Origin: Firmicutes bacterium CAG:341
GTDB lineage: Bacteria > Bacillota > Clostridia > Oscillospirales > Acutalibacteraceae
DNA length: 52,024 nt
Assembly: GCA_000434995.1 (NCBI GenBank)
Contig: FR895317.1
Coordinates: 1,996-54,019, forward strand
Direction: 5' to 3'
Below the pieces are notes generated by a model. The model did not search any database, was not told the origin of the DNA, and worked only from the letters and a program-made list of their open reading frames with translations. Both the position numbers and the translations under genes were made by a program. This document shows positions 25,770 to 34,216 of the stretch, one piece after another. Within the stretch, counting starts at the first letter, position 1. Every line of letters begins with the position of its first letter.

Positions 25770-26453
25770 ATGATTAAAACAGTTTTATTTGATTTGGATG
25801 ATACCATTTTTGATTTTAATATGAGCGAAAAAATTGCCATTATTAAAACATTTGAAAGTTTCGGCTATGATGTAACAGATGAAATGATTTTAAAATACAG
25901 CCAATATAATATTTCACAGTGGAAAAGGCTTGAGCTTGGCGAAATATCACGAGAAGAGGTTAAAGTTAACAGATTCAAACTCCTTTTTGATGATTTGGGC
26001 TTGGATTTATCACCTAAAAAAACAACTTTGGTTTATGAAGAAAATCTTGCAAAAGGCCACTACTTTGTTAAAGGGGCAGAAGAAATGCTTAATTCTATTT
26101 ATAAAGATTATGATTTATACCTTGTTTCAAACGGGGCTAAAAAAGTGCAAGAGGGAAGAATGAGTACCGCAAATATTTCCCATTGCTTTAAAGATATATT
26201 TATATCGGAAGTGGTAGGGTATGAAAAGCCTAATGTGGAATTTTTTAATTATGTTTTTTCAAAAATAAAGGATTTTAACAGGGATGAAACCGTTATTATA
26301 GGCGACAGCCTTACATCTGATATTTTAGGCGGAAAAAATGCAAAAATAAAAACCGTTTGGTTTAATCCAAACGGTAAAAAATGCGAAGATATTGTGCCTG
26401 ATTATCAAATTTCAAGTTTAAACGAAGTAAAGTCGCTTTTAAACTCAATTTAA
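25770..26453 (+). CDS. HAD-superfamily hydrolase (YjjG/YfnB-like)
   Basis: A 227-aa HAD phosphatase. Motif I is FDLDDT (D8 nucleophile, D10 acid/base); motif II is VSNGAKK; motif III/IV are EKPNVEFF and IIGDSLTSDILGG. The helical cap inserted after motif I and the GAKKVQEGR segment resemble the YjjG nucleotidase subgroup; the substrate is unproven. GGAG sits just before the ATG. Its stop overlaps the stop of the convergent FliB-like gene. Confidence 0.88.
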   Translation: MIKTVLFDLDDTIFDFNMSEKIAIIKTFESFGYDVTDEMILKYSQYNISQWKRLELGEISREEVKVNRFKLLFDDLGLDLSPKKTTLVYEENLAKGHYFVKGAEEMLNSIYKDYDLYLVSNGAKKVQEGRMSTANISHCFKDIFISEVVGYEKPNVEFFNYVFSKIKDFNRDETVIIGDSLTSDILGGKNAKIKTVWFNPNGKKCEDIVPDYQISSLNEVKSLLNSI

Positions 26454-27409
26454 TTATTTAATCTTTTTTCAAGCTCCTTGGTGCTTAAACAGTTGGCACT
26501 TTTAAGGAGCTTTTTGTATCGATCCATATTATATTGTGAGTGTTCCGTTTCTTTGCTCCAAAGATGCATTACCCAGCTTTCTTCACCAAAGTATGTAACA
26601 ATCAATACACCTATTACTGCCATTTTGATTTTTGATAAAACATCATAATCGTAAACAGCCAGAAGAAAGTATTTGAATAAAAAATACATTGCTATTTGCT
26701 CATTGTATATTTCATTTGATATTTTATTTTCTTTTCCTGATTTTACTTTTTCTACCCATTCTTGATTTATTACTTCAGGGTTATCAAATACTTCAAAAAA
26801 GTCAATATCATCATTTCCCTCGTCATATGTGTCCAAATCTTTTTGTATTTTTTTTCCGTAGTCTAAAAGTTCAAGCAGTCTGTCTTTAATATGCTTGTCC
26901 CTGTTTTGAATGATTGAATATGCTTGCTTTCTTGCTTTAACCAAATAGTAATATGTTTGCGCGTCAATTTCGTTAAGCTGCGGTAATCTGTCGTTTGCTT
27001 CATCAACAAATGTCATTTTTTCTTTAAGGTTAAATATCATATCACTTGCCACCGGGCAGGAAAACGAAATACCCATTTCTTCAGTACCGCCGAAATCGTT
27101 AATAAATCTCGGAAATGTTCTGCAAGTGTATGGCGTATGCTCACCGCCTATTGCAATGTGCATATCGCATAAATTTTGTTTGTTTAAAAAAGGACAACGC
27201 TTTTTTTCTGCTAATTTAAAAATTGTGTTGCCGAATTCATCTTTAGAAAGTACGCTGTCTATTCTTTCTCTTATTTCACCCGATATTGTTTTGTAATATT
27301 TAAGTGATTTTTCATCTGCGTCCACTTCCCAGCCTTGGCAGCAAGAGTCCGGGCAGGCACCGGCAATACATTTAAAATCTTTATAGAAACTTGGTGTTCT
27401 TAATATCAT
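26450..27409 (-). CDS. FliB-like Cys-rich protein (flagellin lysine-N-methylase family)
   Basis: A 319-aa protein with the family's N-terminal cluster C14-x4-C-x3-CC in CIAGACPDSCCQGW, then further Cys motifs (RCPFLN, LCDMH, TCRTFPR, SCPVAS) that probably bind an Fe-S cluster or zinc. FliB methylates flagellin lysines in Salmonella, but this family is widespread in Clostridia lacking flagella, and no flagellar gene is present here, so the substrate is unknown. GAGGGAT precedes the ATG. It converges with the HAD gene with a 4-bp overlap. Confidence 0.85.
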   Translation of the reverse strand: MILRTPSFYKDFKCIAGACPDSCCQGWEVDADEKSLKYYKTISGEIRERIDSVLSKDEFGNTIFKLAEKKRCPFLNKQNLCDMHIAIGGEHTPYTCRTFPRFINDFGGTEEMGISFSCPVASDMIFNLKEKMTFVDEANDRLPQLNEIDAQTYYYLVKARKQAYSIIQNRDKHIKDRLLELLDYGKKIQKDLDTYDEGNDDIDFFEVFDNPEVINQEWVEKVKSGKENKISNEIYNEQIAMYFLFKYFLLAVYDYDVLSKIKMAVIGVLIVTYFGEESWVMHLWSKETEHSQYNMDRYKKLLKSANCLSTKELEKRLNN

Positions 27410-27488
27410 ATTTATCCCTCAACACTGAATTTATATATTTATTTTATCACGGAAATTAAAAAACGCAATATAATTTTATTGCATACTT

Positions 27489-27518
27489 TTGTTATTGATG
27501 ATAATATAAAAGTATACT
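27489..27518 (+). promoter_or_regulatory. Promoter candidate of the cation efflux gene with inverted repeat
   Basis: TTGTTA (27489-27494) and TATACT (27513-27518) with an 18-bp spacer. The region is bracketed by inverted ATACTTTT (27483-27490) and AAAAGTAT (27508-27515), arms overlapping both hexamers; this could be an operator. Confidence 0.4.
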
Positions 27519-27539
27519 GTAATTGTTGGGTGATTTTTA

Positions 27540-28706
27540 ATGACGAAATTTCTTATAAATATGATAAAAAGTAAATATGATGTTTCATCTTCTCTCGGCC
27601 GTGAAAAAGTCGGCACAATGAGTGGCTGGTGCGGAATAATTTGCAATGCTTTTTTGTGCATTGTTAAATTCATTATCGGTACTGTGTCCGGTTCTGTATC
27701 AATTACGGCAGATGCGTTTAATAATTTGTCTGACGCAGGCTCAAATGTTGTTACTATCGCCGGGGCTAAACTTGCCAATAAGCCTGTGGATAAGGAACAT
27801 CCTTTCGGTCACGGCAGGCTTGAATATATATCCGCTTTGATTGTATCGTTCATTATTCTTTTAATGGGGGTTGAACTCGGTAAATCTTCTGTTGTTAAAA
27901 TATTTAAGCCTGAAGAAGTAAGCTTTAGTATAGTTTCATTTTTTGTTTTGCTTCTTGCAATTTGCGTTAAGCTTTGGATGGCTTATTTTAATAATAAGCT
28001 TTATAAATTAACGAATAATATAAATCTTAAAGCTGTTTGCCAAGACAGCCTTAATGACTGCATTGCAACTTCGGCTACAATTATTTCACTTGTAATATCT
28101 CATTTTACGGGCTTTTACCGTATTGACGGAATTGTGGGTATTTTTGTTGCTGTTGCGATTATTATGTCCGGTGTCGGAATTCTAAAAGATGTAATGGGAC
28201 CGCTTCTCGGTCAGCCGCCGTCTGCCGAACTTGTAAAAAGTATTGAAGATTTAATTTTGAGTGAGTCTGAAATAGTCGGCGTTCATGATTTAATAGTGCA
28301 TGATTATGGGCCGGGCAGAATTATTGCTTCCGCCCATGCAGAAGTACCGTCAAATGAAGATATAGTTCATATCCACGATGTTATAGATAATGTTGAAAAG
28401 AAAATACAAAAAGAACTTAATATTGTAATTTGTATTCACCTTGACCCGATTGATATTGATAATGAAGAAGTAAATAAATATAAGTCAATCGCTCAAAAAA
28501 TAATTAAAAGTTATAACAGTGAATATTCATTTCATGATTTTAGGCTTGTAAACGGTGAAACTCATAAAAATCTGATTTTTGATCTTGTGATTCCTTTTGA
28601 TAAAAATAACGATACTACAAAAATATTGAATGATATTATGGCTCTGTTTAAAGAATATGATGAAAAAATAAATGTAGTTATTACTATTGAACACTCGTTT
28701 ATTTAA
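27540..28706 (+). CDS. Cation diffusion facilitator family transporter
   Basis: A 388-aa CDF-type divalent metal:proton antiporter (Zn, Fe, Mn or similar). Six membrane helices carry the signature ADAFNNLSDAGSN and the EHPFGHGRLEY motif, with metal-site Asp and His residues; a C-terminal cytoplasmic ZT-dimer domain (about 215-300) follows, with an extra C-terminal region of about 90 residues. GGGTGAT lies before the ATG. Its position between iron genes hints at metal efflux, but metal specificity cannot be called. Confidence 0.92.
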   Translation: MTKFLINMIKSKYDVSSSLGREKVGTMSGWCGIICNAFLCIVKFIIGTVSGSVSITADAFNNLSDAGSNVVTIAGAKLANKPVDKEHPFGHGRLEYISALIVSFIILLMGVELGKSSVVKIFKPEEVSFSIVSFFVLLLAICVKLWMAYFNNKLYKLTNNINLKAVCQDSLNDCIATSATIISLVISHFTGFYRIDGIVGIFVAVAIIMSGVGILKDVMGPLLGQPPSAELVKSIEDLILSESEIVGVHDLIVHDYGPGRIIASAHAEVPSNEDIVHIHDVIDNVEKKIQKELNIVICIHLDPIDIDNEEVNKYKSIAQKIIKSYNSEYSFHDFRLVNGETHKNLIFDLVIPFDKNNDTTKILNDIMALFKEYDEKINVVITIEHSFI

Positions 28707-28731
28707 AGTTTATAATTATTTTATAATTTTG

Positions 28732-28760
28732 TTGACGGATTATATCTTAACTGTTATAAT
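28732..28760 (+). promoter_or_regulatory. Promoter of the SDR-like gene
   Basis: TTGACG (28732-28737) and TATAAT (28755-28760) with a 17-bp spacer; a strong AAGGGGG ribosome binding site follows at 28775-28781. Confidence 0.88.
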
Positions 28761-28790
28761 AGACTTAATAATTTAAGGGGGATTTTTATA

Positions 28791-29810
28791 ATGAATGTTC
28801 TTATTTTCGGCGGTACAGGCCTTTTGGGTTCTGCTGCTGCTCAAATTTTTATTGACCGTGGTCATAAGGTTAAAACTATTGCTTTGCCTCCGCTTCCTGA
28901 AGGTGCACCTATTCCTAAGGAAATGGATATTGAATTCGGTAACTTCCTTGAACTTACTGATGAAGAACTTGAAAAAGCTATGACAGGTATGGATGCTTTC
29001 GTCTACGCGGCAGGTGTTGATGAAAGAGTTGAATTCCCTCATCCTGTTTATGATGCATACAAAAAGTATAATATCAACCCAACCGACCGTTTCTTGAAAA
29101 TGGCTAAAAAGTGCGGCGTTAAAAGATGCGTTGTTCTTGGCTCATATTTTGCTTGGCTTGCAAAGGAAAGACCTGATATGCAGCTTTGCGATAAGCACCC
29201 TTATATCCGTTCCCGTGTTGAGCAGGAAGAGGTTGCTTTTAAATATGCTGATGATGATATGGGTGTTGCAGTTCTTGAACTTCCGTATATCTTCGGTACT
29301 CAGCCGGGCAGACGCCCTGTTTGGGTTATCCTTATTGAACAGCTTCAAAGATTTGAAAAAATGCCTTTCACTATGTATCCAAAGGGAGGCACTGCAATGC
29401 TTACAGTTCGCCAGGTTGGTGAAGCTATTGTAGGTGCTGCTGAACAGGTTAAGGGTGCAAGAGCTTACGGTATTTCTTGCTATAATTTAACTTGGAGAGA
29501 ATTCCTTAAAATCGTTTACAGAGCTATGGATGGTATTCCTGATCGTAAAATTGTTGACTGCCCTAAGGTATTCTTCCAAATGTTCGGCCATGTAATGCGT
29601 AAGGATTATGCTTCCCGTAATGTTGAAGCCGGTATTGACCCGGTAGGCCTTGCAGATATTATGGGTATGAATCTCTTTATTCCAACCGATGATACTAAAG
29701 AACTTGGCTGTACACCTGATGATATTGAAGCTGCAATATTTGATTCAATTAAGCTTTCAAAGGATTCATTTGAAGGTAAAGCAAAGCTTCTTGAAATGAA
29801 GGGCGAGTAA
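28791..29810 (+). CDS. NAD(P)-binding Rossmann protein (atypical/extended SDR, epimerase-like)
   Basis: A 339-aa protein opening with the Rossmann loop GGTGLLG (residues 7-13). It resembles NAD-dependent epimerase/dehydratases, but a clear YxxxK catalytic pair is not evident: the expected region reads GSYFAWLAK. It could be a reductase, epimerase or regulator. It has its own strong promoter and terminator, so it is monocistronic. Codon use is strongly biased to a few codons (GGT, CTT, GTT), as seen for well-expressed genes here. Confidence 0.82.
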   Translation: MNVLIFGGTGLLGSAAAQIFIDRGHKVKTIALPPLPEGAPIPKEMDIEFGNFLELTDEELEKAMTGMDAFVYAAGVDERVEFPHPVYDAYKKYNINPTDRFLKMAKKCGVKRCVVLGSYFAWLAKERPDMQLCDKHPYIRSRVEQEEVAFKYADDDMGVAVLELPYIFGTQPGRRPVWVILIEQLQRFEKMPFTMYPKGGTAMLTVRQVGEAIVGAAEQVKGARAYGISCYNLTWREFLKIVYRAMDGIPDRKIVDCPKVFFQMFGHVMRKDYASRNVEAGIDPVGLADIMGMNLFIPTDDTKELGCTPDDIEAAIFDSIKLSKDSFEGKAKLLEMKGE

Positions 29811-29828
29811 TTTAATATTACATATTAT

Positions 29829-29855
29829 AAAAGGCGGCTTTTGCCGCCTTTTTCA
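29829..29855 (+). terminator. Bidirectional terminator between SDR-like gene and spoVAE
   Basis: A 10-bp stem AAAAGGCGGC/GCCGCCTTTT (29829-29838, 29843-29852) with a TTTT loop and a T-run. It abuts the stop codon of the convergent spoVAE. Confidence 0.9.
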
Positions 29856-30206
29856 TTTATCTTTAGGTCGGCAGATAAGTGCTACTGTAAGTCCGCTGAG
29901 CATTGCGACGGTAATTCCGACTGCACACGCTTGAAGTCCGCCTGCCACTACACCCATAAAACCGTCTTTTTGTATGGCTTCCTTTACACCTTTTGCAAGG
30001 GAAGCACCAAAACCTGTTAGCGGAACTGTTGCGCCGGCACCGGCAAAATCAATTAAATGTTGATATATTCCGAGTCCGCCGAGCAGTACGCCGATACATA
30101 CAAATAAAACAAGAATTTTTGCAGGAGTCAGCTTTGTTAAATCTATAAGTAATTGACCTATAACACAGATTAAACCGCCGACTATAAATGCTTTTAAAAA
30201 CATCAT
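29853..30206 (-). CDS. spoVAE: Stage V sporulation protein AE (SpoVAE)
   Basis: A 117-aa membrane protein with about four hydrophobic helices and the family's GAGATVPLTGFGASLAKG segment. SpoVA proteins form the inner-membrane channel that loads and releases dipicolinic acid in spores. The frame opens at 30260, but the ATG at 30206 has GGTGAT six nt upstream and gives the usual family length. The partner genes spoVAC and spoVAD, normally adjacent, are absent here. Confidence 0.9.
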   Translation of the reverse strand: MMFLKAFIVGGLICVIGQLLIDLTKLTPAKILVLFVCIGVLLGGLGIYQHLIDFAGAGATVPLTGFGASLAKGVKEAIQKDGFMGVVAGGLQACAVGITVAMLSGLTVALICRPKDK

Positions 30207-30314
30207 TTTTATATCACCATATATAATTTTTGCCATTTTGATATAAATATTCATTTGCATTTTGAATTTTGCAAAAAATAAGGAAATTTGCGAAATTTAA
30301 TATAGCTTATGTTA

Positions 30315-30343
30315 TTGATATGACTTGACAAGTGTGATATAAT
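30315..30343 (+). promoter_or_regulatory. Promoter of the SCP2-like gene
   Basis: TTGATA (30315-30320) and TATAAT (30338-30343) with a 17-bp spacer. A nearby TTGACA at 30325 is only 7 bp from the -10 and is not the -35. Confidence 0.8.
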
Positions 30344-30384
30344 GACAATTGAGAGAGGAAAGATATTTTAGGAGGGTTTATACT

Positions 30385-30711
30385 ATGGCAATGACATACG
30401 ATTCAGTTGTTCAGGCAACAAGAAAGAAATTTTTAAACACGGATGTTTCTTCAGTTCAGGGAACTCTTGCTTTTCAAATCAATCTTATCGGTAAAGTTGA
30501 GGGAATTTTCTATATTGAAATTAAAGATGGTCAGGTTCACGTTGAGCCTTATGAATACTATGACAGAAATGCAATTCTTACCGTAAATGCAACTAACTTT
30601 ACCAAGCTTATTAACGGCAAGCTTGACCCTGTAATTGCTTTTACAACCGGCAAGCTTAAAGTTGACGGTGATGTTAATGCAGCACTTGAACTTATTAAGT
30701 TTATAAAATAA
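30385..30711 (+). CDS. SCP2 sterol-binding domain-like protein
   Basis: A 108-aa protein with the pattern of the SCP-2-like fold: an early LAFQINLIGKVEGIFYIEI strand pair, a middle D-x-x-A-x-L-T-V segment and an ending like TTGKLKVDGDVNAALEL, close to the family's F-x-GKLK-x-x-G-x-x-x-x-A. It probably binds a hydrophobic ligand; none is known in bacteria of this type. The start at 30385 follows AGGAGGG. A terminator follows. Confidence 0.8.
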   Translation: MAMTYDSVVQATRKKFLNTDVSSVQGTLAFQINLIGKVEGIFYIEIKDGQVHVEPYEYYDRNAILTVNATNFTKLINGKLDPVIAFTTGKLKVDGDVNAALELIKFIK

Positions 30712-30715
30712 AATT

Positions 30716-30748
30716 AAAAAGGACTGTATTGAAATCAGTCCTTTTTTT
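30716..30748 (+). terminator. Terminator of the SCP2-like gene
   Basis: GGACTG/CAGTCC stem (30721-30726, 30736-30741) extended by A-T pairs, with a run of seven T. Confidence 0.85.
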
Positions 30749-30772
30749 ATTGAATTTATAGTAGGTGATTTT

Positions 30773-31279
30773 ATGTTTAAAGAAATCAAAGCAAGTGATA
30801 TTAAAGAAAATATTTGCGATTTGCTAAAAAACAACTGGGGGCTTGTTACAGCAGGCAATAGCGATAAGTTTAATACTATGACTGTTTCTTGGGGCAGTAT
30901 GGGTGAACTTTGGGGGAAAGACAGTGTGACTGTATATATTCGCCCGCAAAGATATACGGAAGAATTTATGAATTCTAATGACCATTTTACCCTTAGCTTT
31001 TACCCGCTTGATAAAAAGCAGGCTATTCACGGAATTTGCGGTTCAAAGAGCGGCAGAGATGTTGATAAGGTTAAGGAATGTAATCTTACACCTAATTTTG
31101 ATGAAAATGCTCCGTATTTTGAAGAAGCACAGCTTGTGCTTGTTTGCAAAAAAATGGCAAAAAGCAAGTTCGACCCAAAAGATTTCACAGATGCTTCAAT
31201 TGACGGCAGATGGTATCCTGAAAAAGATTATCATTATATTTATTTTGCAGAGATAGAAAAAGTCTTGATTTCTGAATAA
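30773..31279 (+). CDS. Flavin reductase-like FMN-binding protein
   Basis: A 168-aa protein of the flavin reductase/FMN-binding split-barrel type: N-terminal helix, NTMTVSWGSMGELWGKD (FMN-contact region), and YIRPQRYTEEFM followed by FTLSFYP. These proteins reduce or bind FMN using NAD(P)H; some act as redox partners. GTAGGTGAT precedes the ATG. The -35 box of the SRP RNA promoter lies within its last codons. Confidence 0.85.
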   Translation: MFKEIKASDIKENICDLLKNNWGLVTAGNSDKFNTMTVSWGSMGELWGKDSVTVYIRPQRYTEEFMNSNDHFTLSFYPLDKKQAIHGICGSKSGRDVDKVKECNLTPNFDENAPYFEEAQLVLVCKKMAKSKFDPKDFTDASIDGRWYPEKDYHYIYFAEIEKVLISE

Positions 31280-31293
31280 TTATGTAGTATAAT
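31265..31293 (+). promoter_or_regulatory. Promoter of the SRP RNA gene
   Basis: TTGATT (31265-31270) and TATAAT (31288-31293) with a 17-bp spacer. The predicted start near 31300 coincides with the 5' end of the paired SRP RNA. Confidence 0.8.
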
Positions 31294-31299
31294 ACTTTC

Positions 31300-31468
31300 A
31301 CAAAAGGTAGGGGTTATTCCTTATTTCATAGTGTAGCGTACGGGCCCTGTGCAACGGGATGCTACGAACCTTGTCAGGCGGGGAACCGAGCAGCAATAAG
31401 TGGATTATTCTGTGTGCCGCAGACAAGTCTGTGCGTTACATTATGAAATAAGCTGTCTCTGCCTTTTA
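31300..31468 (+). ncRNA. ffs: Signal recognition particle RNA
   Basis: The conserved domain IV is plain: GCAACGGGA, TTGTCAGG, GGGGAACCGAGCAGCAA and GTGTGCCGCAG appear in the order and spacing of bacterial SRP RNAs, closest to the middle part of Bacillus scRNA. The flanks pair into one long rod: CTTATTTCATA near 31320 with its complement near 31441-31452, and AAAAGGTAGGG near 31302 with CTCTGCCTTTT near 31458. It looks like a single elongated hairpin of about 165 nt without the Alu domain of the 270-nt Bacillus form. It binds Ffh for co-translational membrane targeting. Exact ends are inferred. Confidence 0.93.
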
Positions 31469-31499
31469 ATTATATTAGTTAAGTGTAGGAGTGATGAAG

Positions 31500-33188
31500 A
31501 TGTATCAGGTATTGTACAGAAAATACAGACCTAAAGTTTTTGCTGATGTATATGGGCAGGAGCATGTAACTTCTACGCTTAAAAATGAGATTAAAGAAAA
31601 CAGAATTGCTCACGCTTATCTTTTTACAGGTTCGCGCGGTACAGGTAAAACAACTTGTGCAAAAATTTTGGCAAAGGCTGTTAATTGCGAAAACAGTGTT
31701 GACGGTGAGCCTTGTAATGAATGTGAGGTTTGCAAAGGGCTTGACAGCGGTACTATTTATGATGTTGTTGAAATAGACGCCGCTTCAAATAACGGCGTAG
31801 ATAATATCCGTGATTTAAGAGAAGAAGCTAATTATACACCGAGCAGGGGTAAATACAGAGTTTATATTATAGACGAGGTTCATATGCTTTCTACCGGTGC
31901 ATTTAATGCTCTTCTTAAAACTCTTGAAGAACCGCCGGCTCATGTAATATTTATTCTTGCCACTACCGAGGTGCATAAGCTTCCGGCAACAATTTTGTCA
32001 CGCTGTCAAAGATTTGATTTTAAGCGTATTCAGCCGGAAACTATGTCAGTCAGGTTGAAGCAGGTTGCACAGCTTGAGGGTATGGAGCTTGATGATGATG
32101 CGGCAATTCTTATTGCCCGTATTGCAGACGGTGCATTGCGTGACGGACTTTCTATTCTTGACCAATGCGCAGGCAGAAGCAAAAAAATTGATTCTGCCCT
32201 TGTAAGTGAAGTTGCAGGTTTGGCAGGCCGTGAAGCTTTGTATAAACTGACGGATTGCATTTGCACTCAAAACAGCTCATCTGCTATGACTGTTATATCC
32301 GAACTTTATCAAAACAGTTATGATATGGAAAGGCTTTGCGTTGAGATGATAAACCATCTTCGCAATTTCCTTATTGTTAAAACAGTTAAAGACAGCAGAG
32401 GCTTGATTATTTGCACAGATGATGAGTATAATTCCATCATATTATCGGCAGAAAATTTTACACTTGAAAATGTAATTTTTGCTCTTGATTTGTTTCAGGA
32501 TGCTTTAACTAAAATTAAAACAGGGGCAAATGCAAGGGTTGAGCTTGAAATGGCATTCGTTAAGCTTTGTGAGCCGAAACTTGATGTAAATATTGATTCC
32601 CTTGTTGATAGAATTTCAAAGCTTGAGCGTGCAGTTAACCGTGGTGTTAATGTTTCGCAACAACCGGCGGTTGTTGAAAGCGCAAAGCCTGTTGTTGCAG
32701 AAAACAAGCAGGAGGTTAAGGCTGAAAAAGCTGTTGAAGAAATTAAAAACGATACTTTGCCGCCGATAGCATCTTCTAAACCAAGCATTGAACCAAAAGC
32801 TTTGCAAGGTAAAAACGAAACTGCGGTTAATAAGCCGCAGCAAACTGTAAATACAGATGATTCCAATACCCAATATGAATTTGAGCATTGGGGTGATTTT
32901 ATGGATGTTATTCATAAGCAAAATATAGCCTTGTTCGGCGTACTTGCGGGTTCACGCGGGTATATAAGAGGGGAGTATTTCTTAATTGACAGTCCGAATC
33001 CGACAATCATTCAGTTTTTGAAAACTCCTACTTATTCTAAAGCAATTAAGCAGGCACTTTATGATGTCACAGGGCAAAGCTTTAAACTCGGTATTTTTAA
33101 AAAGAAAGCAACAGACGCACCTAAAAGAGATTTGCTTGAAGATTTAATTCATCAGGCAGAGGATAATATCAAAATAAATTTTGAATAA
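31500..33188 (+). CDS. dnaX: DNA polymerase III subunits gamma/tau DnaX
   Basis: DnaX (562 aa) is the AAA+ clamp-loader subunit of the replicative polymerase. Walker A GSRGTGKTT (residues 44-52), the zinc-binding C63/C72/C75/C78 module, DEVHML and the sensor-1 ATTE motif are all present. A Lys/Glu/Pro-rich linker (about 395-455) precedes the C-terminal domain. The ATG at 31500 is chosen because AGGAG is at 31487-31491; earlier GTG/ATG codons overlap or crowd that site. It heads a unit with ybaB and recR, the usual Firmicutes order. Confidence 0.95.
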   Translation: MYQVLYRKYRPKVFADVYGQEHVTSTLKNEIKENRIAHAYLFTGSRGTGKTTCAKILAKAVNCENSVDGEPCNECEVCKGLDSGTIYDVVEIDAASNNGVDNIRDLREEANYTPSRGKYRVYIIDEVHMLSTGAFNALLKTLEEPPAHVIFILATTEVHKLPATILSRCQRFDFKRIQPETMSVRLKQVAQLEGMELDDDAAILIARIADGALRDGLSILDQCAGRSKKIDSALVSEVAGLAGREALYKLTDCICTQNSSSAMTVISELYQNSYDMERLCVEMINHLRNFLIVKTVKDSRGLIICTDDEYNSIILSAENFTLENVIFALDLFQDALTKIKTGANARVELEMAFVKLCEPKLDVNIDSLVDRISKLERAVNRGVNVSQQPAVVESAKPVVAENKQEVKAEKAVEEIKNDTLPPIASSKPSIEPKALQGKNETAVNKPQQTVNTDDSNTQYEFEHWGDFMDVIHKQNIALFGVLAGSRGYIRGEYFLIDSPNPTIIQFLKTPTYSKAIKQALYDVTGQSFKLGIFKKKATDAPKRDLLEDLIHQAEDNIKINFE

Positions 33189-33206
33189 AATATAGGAGAA
33201 TTAACT

Positions 33207-33551
33207 ATGAAAGCAAGACTTCCTCAGGGAATGGGCGGCGGTCCGCAAAATATGCAAAATATGCTCCGCCAGGCTCAAAAAATGCAAGAAAATCTTGAAA
33301 ACAAAAAGGCAGAACTTGAAGAAAAAGAATATGTTGTAACCTCAGGCGGCGGTATGGTTGAAATTACCGCAAAAGGTGACCATACTATTAAAGCTATCGG
33401 TATCAACCCTGAAGTTGTTGACCCGGAAGATGTAGAAATGCTTGAAGATATGCTTGTTGCCGCTCTTAATGAAACTATGCGTCAAATAGATGAAGAATCA
33501 GAGCGTGAACTTGAAAAGGTAACCGGCGGTCTTAATATTCCGGGACTTTAA
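33207..33551 (+). CDS. ybaB: Nucleoid-associated protein YbaB/EbfC
   Basis: A 114-aa YbaB/EbfC-family DNA-binding protein: Gln/Met-rich N-terminal helix with NMLRQAQKMQ, then ITAKGDHTIKAIGI and the acidic DPEDVEMLEDML region. It binds DNA as a dimer. It lies between dnaX and recR, the standard order, with AGGAGA before the ATG. Confidence 0.95.
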   Translation: MKARLPQGMGGGPQNMQNMLRQAQKMQENLENKKAELEEKEYVVTSGGGMVEITAKGDHTIKAIGINPEVVDPEDVEMLEDMLVAALNETMRQIDEESERELEKVTGGLNIPGL

Positions 33552-33599
33552 GTTTAAACTTTATAATAACATTATATTTCTAATTACAGAGGTAATAAA

Positions 33600-34199
33600 A
33601 TGGGCTTTGACCTTGCACCACTTCAAAATTTAATAGACCAATTTGAGCGTATGCAGGGTATAGGGCATAAAACTGCTCAGCGTATGGCATTTTATGTTCT
33701 CGGTCTTTCTGATGAACAGGCGCGCGAATTTGCACAAGCCATAACCGATGCACATACAAAGATTAAGCAGTGTAAAGTTTGCTGTAATCTTGCAGATGAT
33801 GACTTATGCCCTATTTGTAAAAGCAAGACAAGGGATAAATCCACTATTTGTGTAGTGCAAGACCCTCGTGATGTTGTTGCAATTGAAAGAACACATGAAT
33901 ATAACGGTACATACCATGTTTTGCACGGTGCCATTTCACCTATGGATAATATCGGGCCTGATCAAATTCGTATTAAAGAGCTTGTGGCAAGGCTTGGCAG
34001 TGAAGAAGTGGAAGAAGTTATTATGGCAACAAACCCAACTGTTGAGGGTGAGGCAACAGCTATGTATATCAGCAGGCTGCTTAAACCTATGGGTATTACT
34101 GTCAGCCGATTGGCTTACGGTGTTCCTGTCGGTGCTGATCTTGAATATGCAGATGAAGTTACACTTTCCCGCGCACTTGAGGGAAGAAGTTTAATATAA
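33600..34199 (+). CDS. recR: Recombination mediator RecR
   Basis: RecR (199 aa) forms tetrameric rings that with RecO/RecF load RecA at gaps. Seen: N-terminal helix-hairpin-helix (MQGIGHKTAQRMAF), the C4 zinc finger (C-x2-C...C-x2-C in CKVCCNLADDDLCPIC), and the Toprim domain beginning at VVQDPRDV with ATNPTVEGEATA. Length matches the family. Confidence 0.97.
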   Translation: MGFDLAPLQNLIDQFERMQGIGHKTAQRMAFYVLGLSDEQAREFAQAITDAHTKIKQCKVCCNLADDDLCPICKSKTRDKSTICVVQDPRDVVAIERTHEYNGTYHVLHGAISPMDNIGPDQIRIKELVARLGSEEVEEVIMATNPTVEGEATAMYISRLLKPMGITVSRLAYGVPVGADLEYADEVTLSRALEGRSLI

Positions 34200-34216
34200 A
34201 TTAAGGAGTGGTAGAC

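Noticed and set aside
30323..30343. TTGACA at 30325 with TATAAT at 30338 as a promoter
   Set aside because: The spacer is only 7 bp; the TTGATA at 30315 gives the correct 17 bp.
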